NCBI GenBank assembly: GCA_965248815.1
Contig: CBDFKK010000008.1
Span: 372,001 to 436,000 of the forward strand
Source: CBDFKK01 sp965248815
GTDB taxonomy: Bacteria > Pseudomonadota > Alphaproteobacteria > SMXP01
Reading direction: 5' to 3'
DNA: 64,000 nucleotides
Below are positions 34,962-44,016 of the stretch, piece by piece. Within the stretch, counting starts at the first letter, position 1. Each line of letters opens with the position of its first letter. A program made the translations under genes and the position numbers. A model generated the notes under the pieces. That model searched no databases and was not told the origin of the DNA. It worked only from the letters and a program-made list of their open reading frames with translations.

Positions 34962-35450
34962 ATGTTGCTAGAAGGCTCATGCCATTGCCGCGCTGTGAAA
35001 TTCAATGTGCAATCCAAACACCCCTACCCGTTCATGCTGTGCTATTGCGGCATCTGCCGAAAGACCGGCGGCAGCGGTGGCTTTGGCATCAATTTGAGCG
35101 GCGACTACACGACACTGGAGATTGAAGGCGAGGACAACATCTCGACCTATCAAGCCATGGTGAAAGATCGCAAGACCGGCGAGCCGACACAAAGCGAAGC
35201 GCACCGGACATTTTGCAAACAGTGCGGCAGTGCGCTCTGGGTCTGGGGGCCGAGTTGGCCGGAGCTGGTGCATCCGCACGCGTCGGCGATTGATACCGAT
35301 TTACCGATCCCGCCCGAGCGCACGCATCTGTTGCTGGCGTCCAAGGCATCGTGGGTCGAGCCCCATGCGGACCCTCAAGACAGGCTTGCCGATCGCTATC
35401 CCGGTGAGTCCATCGCTGGCTGGCACGAGCGTTTGGGATTGGAGAAGTAG
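34962..35450 (+). CDS. GFA/CENP-V-family zinc protein
   Basis: A 162-residue protein of the glutathione-dependent formaldehyde-activating family. Zinc ligands are visible as SCHCRAVKF, CYCGICRKTGGSGG and HRTFCKQCGSALW. AAGGAG precedes the ATG. Family members bind glutathione adducts, but activity is rarely shown. It is divergent from the aldo/keto reductase across 189 bp. Confidence 0.88.
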   Translation: MLLEGSCHCRAVKFNVQSKHPYPFMLCYCGICRKTGGSGGFGINLSGDYTTLEIEGEDNISTYQAMVKDRKTGEPTQSEAHRTFCKQCGSALWVWGPSWPELVHPHASAIDTDLPIPPERTHLLLASKASWVEPHADPQDRLADRYPGESIAGWHERLGLEK

Positions 35451-35544
35451 AAAAACGCAAGAAATGCAAAACAACCCCATGCAATCCCTTGTCAACACAT
35501 CAGTCGCCGGATTGCTGTGGAGTCTCTACTTCAGAATTGGTCCC

Positions 35545-35577
35545 AAAGAAAAACCCCTCCCGAAATTCCGGGAGGGG
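35545..35577 (-). terminator. Rho-independent terminator of the TonB receptor gene
   Basis: CCCCTCCCG pairs perfectly with CGGGAGGGG on a 6-base loop and is followed on the minus strand by TTTTTCTTT. It lies 31 bp after the receptor stop. Confidence 0.85.
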
Positions 35578-35607
35578 CTATTTTGGTTTGTCGTTAAGTC
35601 TTCGAGA

Positions 35608-38289
35608 TTAAAACGTGATTTTTCCTCGAACGCCAAAAGATCGCTTGGGCGGCAAAATGGCAAACGAGTGGAACAGTAGTCCTGTCTGTGCAGGCGGAAA
35701 AGCGCCGCCCTCACCGATAAAGCATAACGGAGGTGGGCAGAAGCCAACCGGCGCAGGCGAAATGAGTGCGCTCCTGGCAAAGTCGGGCGCGCCGCCGATA
35801 CCGCTCCTAAACGTATTGTTCTTGGTCACGTTGTCGACAAATACCAAGAACTCCCACCTCTCGCCCTGAAGACCGGCGCGCATGTCCAGCTGATGATAGG
35901 ATGAATATTTAGTTAAATTGTCTTCACTGGAAAATCGTTCGCCTTGATATTGGGCGTCACCCTCGATGAACCAATTGATTTGGGTATCAAGCCAATCGTT
36001 CAACGGCCCAGCCGGACGCGTCAGATTAGCCACCAACGAAACGGCATGTTTAGGCGCCTGTTCCAAACGCTGACCAGCAAAAGTGAGTGTGCATTGGGTT
36101 TCAGGCATGCCTCTTATGATGATGACGGTTGGAATGCAATTTCCAGCCCCAACGATGTCATTGATTGACGAAGTGGTGTCAGTGAATTCCGTATACTTTG
36201 CGCTGGGAAGATAGGTATAGCCCCCGCCGAAACTCAAACCTTCAAGTGGGGTAGCCCATGAAAAATCCATTTCTGCGCCCCACACCTGAGCAGCCCCTGC
36301 ATTGACGGTCAACCGCATCAGAGTGCCGTCAAGGTTCAAACGTTGTACGCTGACTTGCTTGTCGGTGAAATCTTGGAAAAATCCCGCGCCGTTAAGAACG
36401 AGATCGCCGAAGCTACCGCTCCAGTTTGTTTTTAATCCCAACTCATATGCTGCAAGCTTTTCGGAGTCGAACGTAAACTCGTCAATCGTAAAGGGCGTGT
36501 TACCTGGCGGTAACACATCTATGCCTGCCGGTTTTATACCTTGGCCATATGAGAAATAAGCCAAGACATTGTCATTAGGCGTCCACTCCAGTGTTCCTTT
36601 TGGCACAAAAAAGTCGGAGTTTACGGTCCCTGATTCGAACGCTGTTACTGAAGCCATTGGCGGAATGCTATCAGTAAATGGTGACACAAACGTACAGCAA
36701 CCGGTTGATTGTCTATTTAGGAAAAAGCGCTCGTCCGTATACCTGACTTCGCCGGTCACTTTGAATTGCTCCGTCACCTGCAACTCTAACATGGCATAGA
36801 GCGACATATGGCGCGATGTCACTTCGCTAGGCGGGCTACCCTGAGGTATACCTGTGCCTTCGTTGAAGAGAAAAACTTCCTGCCAGGTATCGATGGGACC
36901 TGAGGCAGGGTCATCATCAAAATCGGGGTCTTGACAACCGGGATGTGTGAACCCGGGGAGACTTGCAAGAAATGCTGATGATGCCGGAAACTGATAACAA
37001 TTGATGAACTGCCCCTGGCCGTTGATCTCTTTGTCTTGGCGCCAGTAATTGCCGCCAAACGTCATCTGCAGTCGATCTTCAAAGAATGGGATATCTTCCC
37101 ACTCCGAAGCGTATCTTAATTCTTGGCTGTAAACCTTTACGTTCTCGAAGTTTTGAGTGAAATCACTGCCAGTCGCGATGTCGCGGCCATCGGGACCCGG
37201 AATGGCAAAACTGTCTTGGTCGATGTGCTCAACCGAGTCCGCGTTCAAGAAAGCGGAATAGGACGTGATCGTTCCGCTGGGAATATCCCATGTGGCAACC
37301 ACGGACGCCCTGAAAAGCTCGACCTGATTTCCCGGATAATCATTACCGGGATCCGCATGATTGTCGCTGAGGCGGACGCTCGAGAAACCATCGGCGTTCC
37401 CGAAGTCGGACAAGAAAGCTTGAGTATCCCCTGCCGCCAACACACCGGCGGCGACGGCGCCGGCCGGCGCCGTTATCGTAAGATCGTTCGGAATTTCAAC
37501 CGTGGCGCGTGGCTCGAACTTGTCATCGGAATACTCAACACGGGCCTTAAGACGGAAACTATCGGTGACATTCAAGTTGGCTGTTAGAGCGCCGCCAAAG
37601 CCGTCGCCGCCGCCGATGAAGTTGTCCGTCACTTCATTTTTGTACTGGCCCCGTTCATCCCAATAATAACCGCTCGCACGCAGCCCCAAGACGCCATCAA
37701 TGACCGGGCCGCTGACCGAGCCATTGACACTAAATTCGTGATGTTGGGCCGCTTCGAAACTGAGATCGGCTTCGAACTCGTCGCTCGCATCTCGAGTGAT
37801 ATATTGAACTGCGCCCGCAAACGCCGCACGGCCATAGAGAGCGCTTTGCGGACCCTTGACGAGTTCGACACGTTGCACGTCGGACAATAATCTCTGGGAC
37901 ACCAAAATGGAGGCGCCCGCACTGTTGAAGGCTTCCGATGTGACGTCGATGCCGTCAACTAAAAAGGCGACGTTTGAGCGGCCCCGTGTCGGCGACAGAC
38001 CACGAACGCCGATCCGAACGTCTTTTTGGGCAAAGCCTTCAGTGAAGACAAAGCTCGGCGAAATTGACAGTGCATCTTCCAAGCCCTCGACGCCTTGTCG
38101 AGTAAGCGCCTCCAACCCGAACACGTCGACCGAGATCGGCACGTCTTGAAGATTCTCTTCTCGCTTACGAGTCGTGACGACGATTGTTCCGACTTGGGCC
38201 CAGCCCGCTGTGGGAACCGAGACGGCCAATGGCGTAACGAGAAGAGCGAGCGCGGCTGCGCTACTCACAAAACGAGTACGATGTGACAT
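35608..38289 (-). CDS. TonB-dependent outer-membrane receptor
   Basis: An 893-residue outer-membrane transporter. There is a signal peptide (about 1-31, ending GWAQ), then the plug domain: VVTTRKREENLQDVPISVDV at about 37-56, GVRGLSPTRGRSNVAFLVDG, and QRVELVKGPQSALYGRAAFAG. A long beta-barrel follows to the C-terminal FGVRGKITF (final Phe). This is the style of receptors common in catabolic loci of TonB-rich alphaproteobacteria. Neighbours are transporters and exported enzymes rather than siderophore genes, so an organic substrate is inferred. A strong terminator follows. Confidence 0.95.
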   Translation of the reverse strand: MSHRTRFVSSAAALALLVTPLAVSVPTAGWAQVGTIVVTTRKREENLQDVPISVDVFGLEALTRQGVEGLEDALSISPSFVFTEGFAQKDVRIGVRGLSPTRGRSNVAFLVDGIDVTSEAFNSAGASILVSQRLLSDVQRVELVKGPQSALYGRAAFAGAVQYITRDASDEFEADLSFEAAQHHEFSVNGSVSGPVIDGVLGLRASGYYWDERGQYKNEVTDNFIGGGDGFGGALTANLNVTDSFRLKARVEYSDDKFEPRATVEIPNDLTITAPAGAVAAGVLAAGDTQAFLSDFGNADGFSSVRLSDNHADPGNDYPGNQVELFRASVVATWDIPSGTITSYSAFLNADSVEHIDQDSFAIPGPDGRDIATGSDFTQNFENVKVYSQELRYASEWEDIPFFEDRLQMTFGGNYWRQDKEINGQGQFINCYQFPASSAFLASLPGFTHPGCQDPDFDDDPASGPIDTWQEVFLFNEGTGIPQGSPPSEVTSRHMSLYAMLELQVTEQFKVTGEVRYTDERFFLNRQSTGCCTFVSPFTDSIPPMASVTAFESGTVNSDFFVPKGTLEWTPNDNVLAYFSYGQGIKPAGIDVLPPGNTPFTIDEFTFDSEKLAAYELGLKTNWSGSFGDLVLNGAGFFQDFTDKQVSVQRLNLDGTLMRLTVNAGAAQVWGAEMDFSWATPLEGLSFGGGYTYLPSAKYTEFTDTTSSINDIVGAGNCIPTVIIIRGMPETQCTLTFAGQRLEQAPKHAVSLVANLTRPAGPLNDWLDTQINWFIEGDAQYQGERFSSEDNLTKYSSYHQLDMRAGLQGERWEFLVFVDNVTKNNTFRSGIGGAPDFARSALISPAPVGFCPPPLCFIGEGGAFPPAQTGLLFHSFAILPPKRSFGVRGKITF

Positions 38290-38584
38290 TTAATGTCCCC
38301 CAATCGATCCACCACCAATGCTCGCGCTTCTTGCGTGGTGCGAGCTGTAATCCGGCCGGACGCCCCGGCGCCTCTTAACGGCCGATTACCGCCAAAAGTG
38401 TAGTGCAAGAATCGCAAAAGTGCGACGCTTTGGCCCACTTTGCTAAGAAATGAGTGGGCGTAAAAAGCCCAAAATTTCAATTGGTTAGGACAGACCGAAG
38501 GGTCACGGGCAAGTTCACCATAAACCTGTTGTAGAGATGCACCAGTTTCCCTTTGGAGGGAGCTGATCGCAGCCGCTCAAATGG

Positions 38585-40729
38585 TCATTCGGCCGCCGCC
38601 TGAGGCTCCAGCTCGGCAAAGAAATCGCGCTTGTCGCCAATGCCGAAACGCGCCTTAAAGAAGCGCCAACCGCTTTTGCCGCGGGTCAACCAATGCACTT
38701 TGCCGCCGTGCTTTTTGTTGTGCAACACGCCGTCGACCAAGTAAGGCGTCACCGTTTCGACCCGGTCTGCAAGAATGTTGTACACGCGCTTAACCGCTTT
38801 CCACGCTGGTGGCGGCAAGACATCTTTGTCGCGCGTAATCATATCGGTCAACACAATGCCGGGACTGATAGTCCCCACGAGGACCGCCTCCTTCTTCGTT
38901 TCTTTGACGAGCGCCTTGGTGAAATAGCGCACGGCAAACTTCGTCGAGCCGTAGATGCTAGAGCCCGGCGTATGCTTACCGTTGCTGCCAAAGCCTTCGA
39001 AATTGTAGATCGCACCTTTGCCTTGCGCGCGCATACCTTCGAGCGCGACTTTGCAACCGTTGAACATGCCAAGAAGATTGGTATGAGCAACGTTCTCCAT
39101 TTCCCAAAACGGCAATTTGGCGATCGGCATCCGGCTGTTGTTGATACCTGCATTGTTGATCCAGATGTCGATGTCGCCTACGGACTCGCGCGCCTTGTCA
39201 AACAGATTTTGTACTTGGCGCACGTCGCCGACATCGCAGGCGATGCCCGCAACCTTCGCGCTGCCGATTGCATCCACCGTGAGCCGGCTGACGGCTTGGT
39301 CAACCGCCTCTTGCGTGCGGCCCGTGACCACAACGCTGTTGCCGCGCTTGAGGAATTCGCGCGCCATGCCATAGCCAATGCCGCGGGTGCTCCCAGTGAT
39401 GACGACATTGGCATTTTTGATGGGGTCGGACGGCGTGTAGCCCGGCCATTTCAAGCGAACAAAAATCGACGCAACGAGAATAATTAGCGCGGCGCACCCA
39501 ACCAATACGAACGGCCCCGCCGGTTGCCAGGAATCGAACAGTCGGCCGCCGACAATACTAAAGAACAGAATTCCAATTGCGCCACACGTGCCGAAGGCGC
39601 CGATCACGGCGCCACGTGCTTTGACCGGGGCTTCTTGTCCGATGAGGGCCTGAGATGAAAAGAAAAAGCTAATTTGTCCGATACCCAGCAAAGCAAAAAG
39701 CGGCAAGTAGGCATTGTCGAAAGGGTCGGCAATAAAAATAGTGGAAGAAAACGCAATGAAACTAATTCCGGCACCAAGGGCCGTTATCGTGATCCGGTTA
39801 AACCGGTCCATCAAATAGCCCATGACCGGAGTCCATAACAATCCGGCCGATTGCGCCGTCACAAACATGATTGTTCCGCGCTGAACGGAAGTCGCTGTAT
39901 CTAAACCCAACTCTTGTCCGGCCACGGTGCCCCACGCGATGGTGAACGCACCAATAATGACCATGTCGCTGCGTGCGACAAAAGCTGTGGCATAACAGAG
40001 TGCAATGCGCGGTTGTTTTGCAGCAGTAAATCCGGTGCGGACCAATTCACCAAAGGAAAGCCGTTCGTCGCGGCTTGTCATGGTGCCCGGCTTCAGGCCC
40101 AATCCGATAATGAGGGCAGAGACAATGCAAATTGCGGCGACAATCCAATGGGTAATTTGACCGGCTGCAATTGAATCATAGCCCTGCTCCATCAGGCGCG
40201 TTGGCAGTCCGCCGAATACAATATTGGCAAATATTGCACCGATGCCCAGCAGAACACCTGACAAGGCAATCAATTTGCCCCGAGAGATTTCTTGGGGGTA
40301 ATCGTTGGTGACGGTGCCGAGCATGCCGGTCGCAGCCGATGTTCCCGCCGCATAAACGACGCGAAAGATCACGAGTGCCAATACGGTCGTGGCCAAGGGT
40401 GTGAGGATATAACTCACACCCATGAGCAGCATGCCAAGCGCATAGACAAATCGACGTCCGATCCGGTCGCACAAGACGCCGAACAGACCAACGGTGAGCA
40501 TAATTGTGATTTCCGACGTCGCTTGTAAATTGCCGGTGATCGATCCAAATTCTTCGCGATCGACGCCTAGGTTTTCACGCAATACATAGGACGTCGCGAT
40601 ATTGACAAAAGTGAGCATGCCGATGGTGACCAAAGAGGCATACATGAACGTAGCCACATGCAGACGCGAGACCTCAGGGGTCATCCAAATCGGACCAATC
40701 TTCATGCCGCGCGGATCGATCGGCTTCAT
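38585..40729 (-). CDS. MFS transporter fused to a short-chain dehydrogenase
   Basis: A single 714-residue frame. Residues 1-430 form an MFS transporter with twelve helices and CDRIGRRFVYALGMLL in the first loop; it is homologous to the MFS protein at 27989-29368. Residues about 437-700 form a complete SDR with VVITGSTRGIGYGMAREFLK, IWINNAGINNSR and the catalytic YxxxK in SSIYGSTKFAVRYF (about 590), followed by VGTISPGIVLTDMI. No break or stop separates the parts. The enzyme domain would sit on the cytoplasmic side and could act on the imported compound. A sequencing fusion error is unlikely but possible. Confidence 0.88.
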   Translation of the reverse strand: MKPIDPRGMKIGPIWMTPEVSRLHVATFMYASLVTIGMLTFVNIATSYVLRENLGVDREEFGSITGNLQATSEITIMLTVGLFGVLCDRIGRRFVYALGMLLMGVSYILTPLATTVLALVIFRVVYAAGTSAATGMLGTVTNDYPQEISRGKLIALSGVLLGIGAIFANIVFGGLPTRLMEQGYDSIAAGQITHWIVAAICIVSALIIGLGLKPGTMTSRDERLSFGELVRTGFTAAKQPRIALCYATAFVARSDMVIIGAFTIAWGTVAGQELGLDTATSVQRGTIMFVTAQSAGLLWTPVMGYLMDRFNRITITALGAGISFIAFSSTIFIADPFDNAYLPLFALLGIGQISFFFSSQALIGQEAPVKARGAVIGAFGTCGAIGILFFSIVGGRLFDSWQPAGPFVLVGCAALIILVASIFVRLKWPGYTPSDPIKNANVVITGSTRGIGYGMAREFLKRGNSVVVTGRTQEAVDQAVSRLTVDAIGSAKVAGIACDVGDVRQVQNLFDKARESVGDIDIWINNAGINNSRMPIAKLPFWEMENVAHTNLLGMFNGCKVALEGMRAQGKGAIYNFEGFGSNGKHTPGSSIYGSTKFAVRYFTKALVKETKKEAVLVGTISPGIVLTDMITRDKDVLPPPAWKAVKRVYNILADRVETVTPYLVDGVLHNKKHGGKVHWLTRGKSGWRFFKARFGIGDKRDFFAELEPQAAAE

Positions 40730-40926
40730 ATGGCGATGTCCCTTTTCGTCGTGACTATTGGTTTTATTATCCCGTTCGGCCAGGCGGGCTCAAGGCAGAA
40801 TAAAGCTTCGAAATGCCCGAACTTTATACGGGAGCATATGGCAGGCGGATCTTGCGGCAACATGGATGAACACCGACGCCTTGAATAGGTCGCAAAGTGT
40901 AACCGTCTCCTAGGTGAGCGCCTCTG

Positions 40927-41943
40927 TTAATGATTTTCTTTTTTGTAGTCCGAATTTTCAGGCGGAACCCGGTCCGCATAGGCATGCCAGGTCTCGCGCG
41001 GCGCGCCATCGTCCCAATCGTCGGCAGGTTCGAGAAGATCGGGCCGGATTTTTTCGGTGTAGGCCAGTACCTTTTTGGGAATGTCGTCGAGGGTGCCGGT
41101 GATGCGGTAGCTGTGCATGCGGCCTGTCAAGACGCCGTCGATATTGCTGCCACCCATCATCATCCACGGCCACCACGGCCCTTGTCGAAAGAAGCCGCCC
41201 AGCATGGTGACCCAGGGCCGATCAGGGTCGTCCATCTCGGCGGTCGGCGTATAGACCACAAAATGTTCGGACGGATTGATCATTTTACCCGTTGAGGCTT
41301 TGGGCCAACCTTCAGGGGTCACGGGATTGGTATATTCGTGGCCGTATTCCCAGCTCATCAAATATTGATGGCCAACCCGGCGCCACGGCAAGACAAACGG
41401 TGGATCTTCCGCGTCTTCGGCGATTGATGCCTCGCTCATGGTGGTCGCTTCGGCTTCGTTGAGGCTCATGGCAAACTTAGGCATCGTGAGGCCGAGCTCA
41501 CCGCGCACCCGGTCGTTCAGCATATTGAGAGGCTCGACATTTTCGTCCGTAAACGGATTTTTCCAGCTTTCCAGAATGTCCCCTGTCGCAAGATCAGTGT
41601 AAAAACTCGTCTCCTTACCGCGAATACGCAAATTACCGTTGTCAAGAATTTTGGCCTGCATGTTGCCAAAGCCGGTAAAACCGAACAGCGGCTTGGCGCG
41701 CTTTTTGCCGATGATCGCAAATTGCACGCCTTCATAACCGCTGAACACGGGCTCATCGCCTAGCGTGAACCACAATTTGCCGAAAGCCTCAAGATTGTCT
41801 TTGGGATCTTCGAAGTTCATCGGGTTGGCGCTTGCTGCGCCGGCGGGCCGCATGCCCGCCCCTGCAAGTCCCGCCGCACCGAGACCAGCGAGCAGCGTTT
41901 CGCGACGGCTCATCGCCATCGACTTGGCCATCTGCATAAACAT
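40927..41943 (-). CDS. Tat-exported DUF1838 protein, paralogue 1
   Basis: A 338-residue protein with a twin-arginine signal (MSRRETLLAGLGAAGLAGAG) and a DUF1838 body: FEDPKDNLEAFGKLWFTLGD, GFGNMQAKILDNGNLRIRGK, WEYGHEYTNPVTPEGWPKAS and GKMINPSEHFVVYTP. It ends with DDWDDGAPRETWHAYADRVP. Function is unknown; the trailing PPEN motif is shared with paralogue 2 at 44017-45060. It lies downstream of the hydrolase gene on the same strand. Several Met codons precede the RR motif, so the exact start is uncertain. Confidence 0.85.
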   Translation of the reverse strand: MFMQMAKSMAMSRRETLLAGLGAAGLAGAGMRPAGAASANPMNFEDPKDNLEAFGKLWFTLGDEPVFSGYEGVQFAIIGKKRAKPLFGFTGFGNMQAKILDNGNLRIRGKETSFYTDLATGDILESWKNPFTDENVEPLNMLNDRVRGELGLTMPKFAMSLNEAEATTMSEASIAEDAEDPPFVLPWRRVGHQYLMSWEYGHEYTNPVTPEGWPKASTGKMINPSEHFVVYTPTAEMDDPDRPWVTMLGGFFRQGPWWPWMMMGGSNIDGVLTGRMHSYRITGTLDDIPKKVLAYTEKIRPDLLEPADDWDDGAPRETWHAYADRVPPENSDYKKENH

Positions 41944-41979
41944 TTGAGCAATTCCTTTGTAACGACTGAGGCAGCAGGT

Positions 41980-42966
41980 TTAGCGCGACTTCAACTCCGC
42001 CATGCCGTCAGACGCCTCGCTTACATTGTCTTGGGCAAGAAACGCCTTTGCCGCTTCGTCTTGCTTGAGATAAGCATCGAGGAAGGCTGTCGATGTACCG
42101 TTCACAAGTATGAGTGCGTCAGGCTCCAACTGCTGGTCCGGTTTGCGCGAGCCACAAATGAGCCCGCCAAAAGAATGGGTCATCTCCTGCATGACCAGGG
42201 CATACTTATCGCCCGGCGGCGTTTCGGTGAACGTTTTGATGCGCCACTCCCAGGTGGCATTCGGGCCAGCCATATTAACTTGGTCGTTCGGACCGCTCTC
42301 CACATAGATGGGCAAGGTGAGATGCTCCCACGCATTGTCCGGTGTGTCGGGCATGGGGCCAGGTCCGCTCAATAGAACCGCAACGTCGAAGCGGTCGTCC
42401 GTGCCTGCAAGCACCGAGCCGTCGGGGTGCTTGCGCTTCATGCCCGCAACGGTTGCCGCCGTCATCGCGCCCATGGAATGGCCGGCAATCGCAAGCTGTT
42501 CACGGTCGAGTTTACTCGCGAGGTCGGGCACTAGGTCTTCAATCTTGTCGAACGAGTCGACGATATAACTTAGATCTTCCAGACGACTAAAAGATATGGC
42601 CGTCATCTTGCTGAAGTCGGGTTTGCCTAAAGATTTGGAGTCGAGGTGCGTTGGGAGCAAGACGACGTAACCGTGGGACGCCCAATGTTCGGCGACAAGG
42701 GAATAGTCGTCCTTGGAGCAAAACGCACCGTGGGAAAATACTACGACGGGATAGGAACCTTCATCGGCAGGATAGCTCACGCGCAGGCGTAAATCTTTGT
42801 CCTGCTCGGGATAAGTCAGGACAACGGGATTGGCGACTTCAACGGCATGAGGTCCCCAGCCGCTTTTGTAGATGTCTGTTACGTCCGCCCGCGCCATTGT
42901 CGTTGCGGCGACCGATCCGATGACAACCGTGCAGATTTTCCAAAAGATCCAATTCTTGCGTTCCAT
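41980..42966 (-). CDS. Exported alpha/beta hydrolase
   Basis: A 328-residue serine hydrolase of the dienelactone hydrolase/PAF-acetylhydrolase-like type. There is a signal sequence (about 1-24, ending TMARA), the oxyanion segment YPVVVFSHGAFCSKDDYSLV, the nucleophile elbow AIAGHSMGAMTAATVAG and a late His in EMTHSFGG. I start it at MERKNWIFW, because GAGGAG precedes that ATG and the start then sits five bases after the SUMF1-fold stop. A longer frame to 43053 would overlap that gene. An ester substrate is probable but unknown. Confidence 0.85.
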   Translation of the reverse strand: MERKNWIFWKICTVVIGSVAATTMARADVTDIYKSGWGPHAVEVANPVVLTYPEQDKDLRLRVSYPADEGSYPVVVFSHGAFCSKDDYSLVAEHWASHGYVVLLPTHLDSKSLGKPDFSKMTAISFSRLEDLSYIVDSFDKIEDLVPDLASKLDREQLAIAGHSMGAMTAATVAGMKRKHPDGSVLAGTDDRFDVAVLLSGPGPMPDTPDNAWEHLTLPIYVESGPNDQVNMAGPNATWEWRIKTFTETPPGDKYALVMQEMTHSFGGLICGSRKPDQQLEPDALILVNGTSTAFLDAYLKQDEAAKAFLAQDNVSEASDGMAELKSR

Positions 42967-42970
42967 TCCC

Positions 42971-43954
42971 CTACTCCTCTTGCAGCGTTTCTTGCAGCGT
43001 TTTCGCGACGCGAATTCCAAAACTGTTAAGCGCGGCACCGGAACCAAACGCAAACCGGTTCGCTGATCTCAAATAAAGTGGCCGATCAAACCATGAGCCG
43101 CCTCTTAAGTGTCGACGCTCGCATTCCCCGGTGAACCAGGCCGAACCATCTACGGGTGCGTCTTCGTAACTGTCGTTCCAACAATCCTCGGTCCATTCAT
43201 AGACATTGCCTAGCACGTCATGAAGTTCAAAGGCGTTTGGGCGATACGTACCTACCGATGCCGTGTAAACGTTGCCGTCGAAACAATCGGCGACAACAAG
43301 ATTAGGAATGTCCGGTACGTTGTCGAAGTTAGGAAAGACCCCAAGCACAGTTTGATCCGCCCAATTGGCGAATTGACAACCGTCGTCGTCGGTGCCATCC
43401 CAATAGCGCAGTCCAGCTGTGCCCGCGCGCGCGGCATATTCCCATTCTGCCTCCGTCAACAGGCGATAGGAGTCGCCGGTCTCGCTCGACAGCCATTCGA
43501 CATAGGCCTTGGCATCGTCCCAACTGACACACACGACCGGGTGATCGTCGTTTTGCGCAAAACCGGGATCGCGCCAATCTTTGGACTCGTCGGGTGTAAA
43601 ATCACTTCCATCCCAGATCATACACCCCGCAGCGCTCACATAGCCCGTCGCCTCAACGAACGCGGTGTATTGCGCACGCGTGATTTCGTATTTGCCGACC
43701 GCAAGCGGTGCGATCGTCACGTCGTGTTGCGGATTCTCATTGGCTTCGCGATCGGGCTCTCCCGGCGGTGACCCCATTGTGAACTGGCCGGCGGGCAGGT
43801 TCACCATGACAGGACAAACGTCACAGTCGAAGACTTCTTGCGTCTCCTGTATCCAAGGCAGCCGATCCGACAAACTTTCAACGGGCTCCCACGCACAGCC
43901 GGTCACGAGCAAGAGACCCAATGCCAACAAGGCAAAGCGAATGCGATGCGCCAT
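42971..43954 (-). CDS. SUMF1/FGE-fold lipoprotein
   Basis: A 327-residue lipoprotein (lipobox LVTGC near residue 20). The SUMF1 domain shows LPAGQFTMGSPPGEPDREAN, VGKYEITRAQYTAFVEATGY, DDHPVVCVSWDDAKAYVEWL, YRLLTEAEWEYAARAG and DVLGNVYEWTEDCWNDSYED. The end RGGSWFDRPLYLRSANR lacks the cysteine pair of real formylglycine generators. It is a paralogue of the protein at 23435-24361 and, like it, sits directly next to an exported hydrolase gene. That recurring pairing suggests a helper or binding role; this is inference. Confidence 0.88.
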   Translation of the reverse strand: MAHRIRFALLALGLLLVTGCAWEPVESLSDRLPWIQETQEVFDCDVCPVMVNLPAGQFTMGSPPGEPDREANENPQHDVTIAPLAVGKYEITRAQYTAFVEATGYVSAAGCMIWDGSDFTPDESKDWRDPGFAQNDDHPVVCVSWDDAKAYVEWLSSETGDSYRLLTEAEWEYAARAGTAGLRYWDGTDDDGCQFANWADQTVLGVFPNFDNVPDIPNLVVADCFDGNVYTASVGTYRPNAFELHDVLGNVYEWTEDCWNDSYEDAPVDGSAWFTGECERRHLRGGSWFDRPLYLRSANRFAFGSGAALNSFGIRVAKTLQETLQEE

Positions 43955-44016
43955 ATCAATCGAACCCTTTTCCTTTGTCGCACGCGACGGCTGGCTATGA
44001 CCTGAAGATCTTACGA

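Noticed and set aside
23435..43954. Calling the SUMF1-fold proteins formylglycine-generating (sulfatase-activating) enzymes
   Set aside because: The catalytic cysteine motif near the C-terminus is absent in both, and no sulfatase gene is present.
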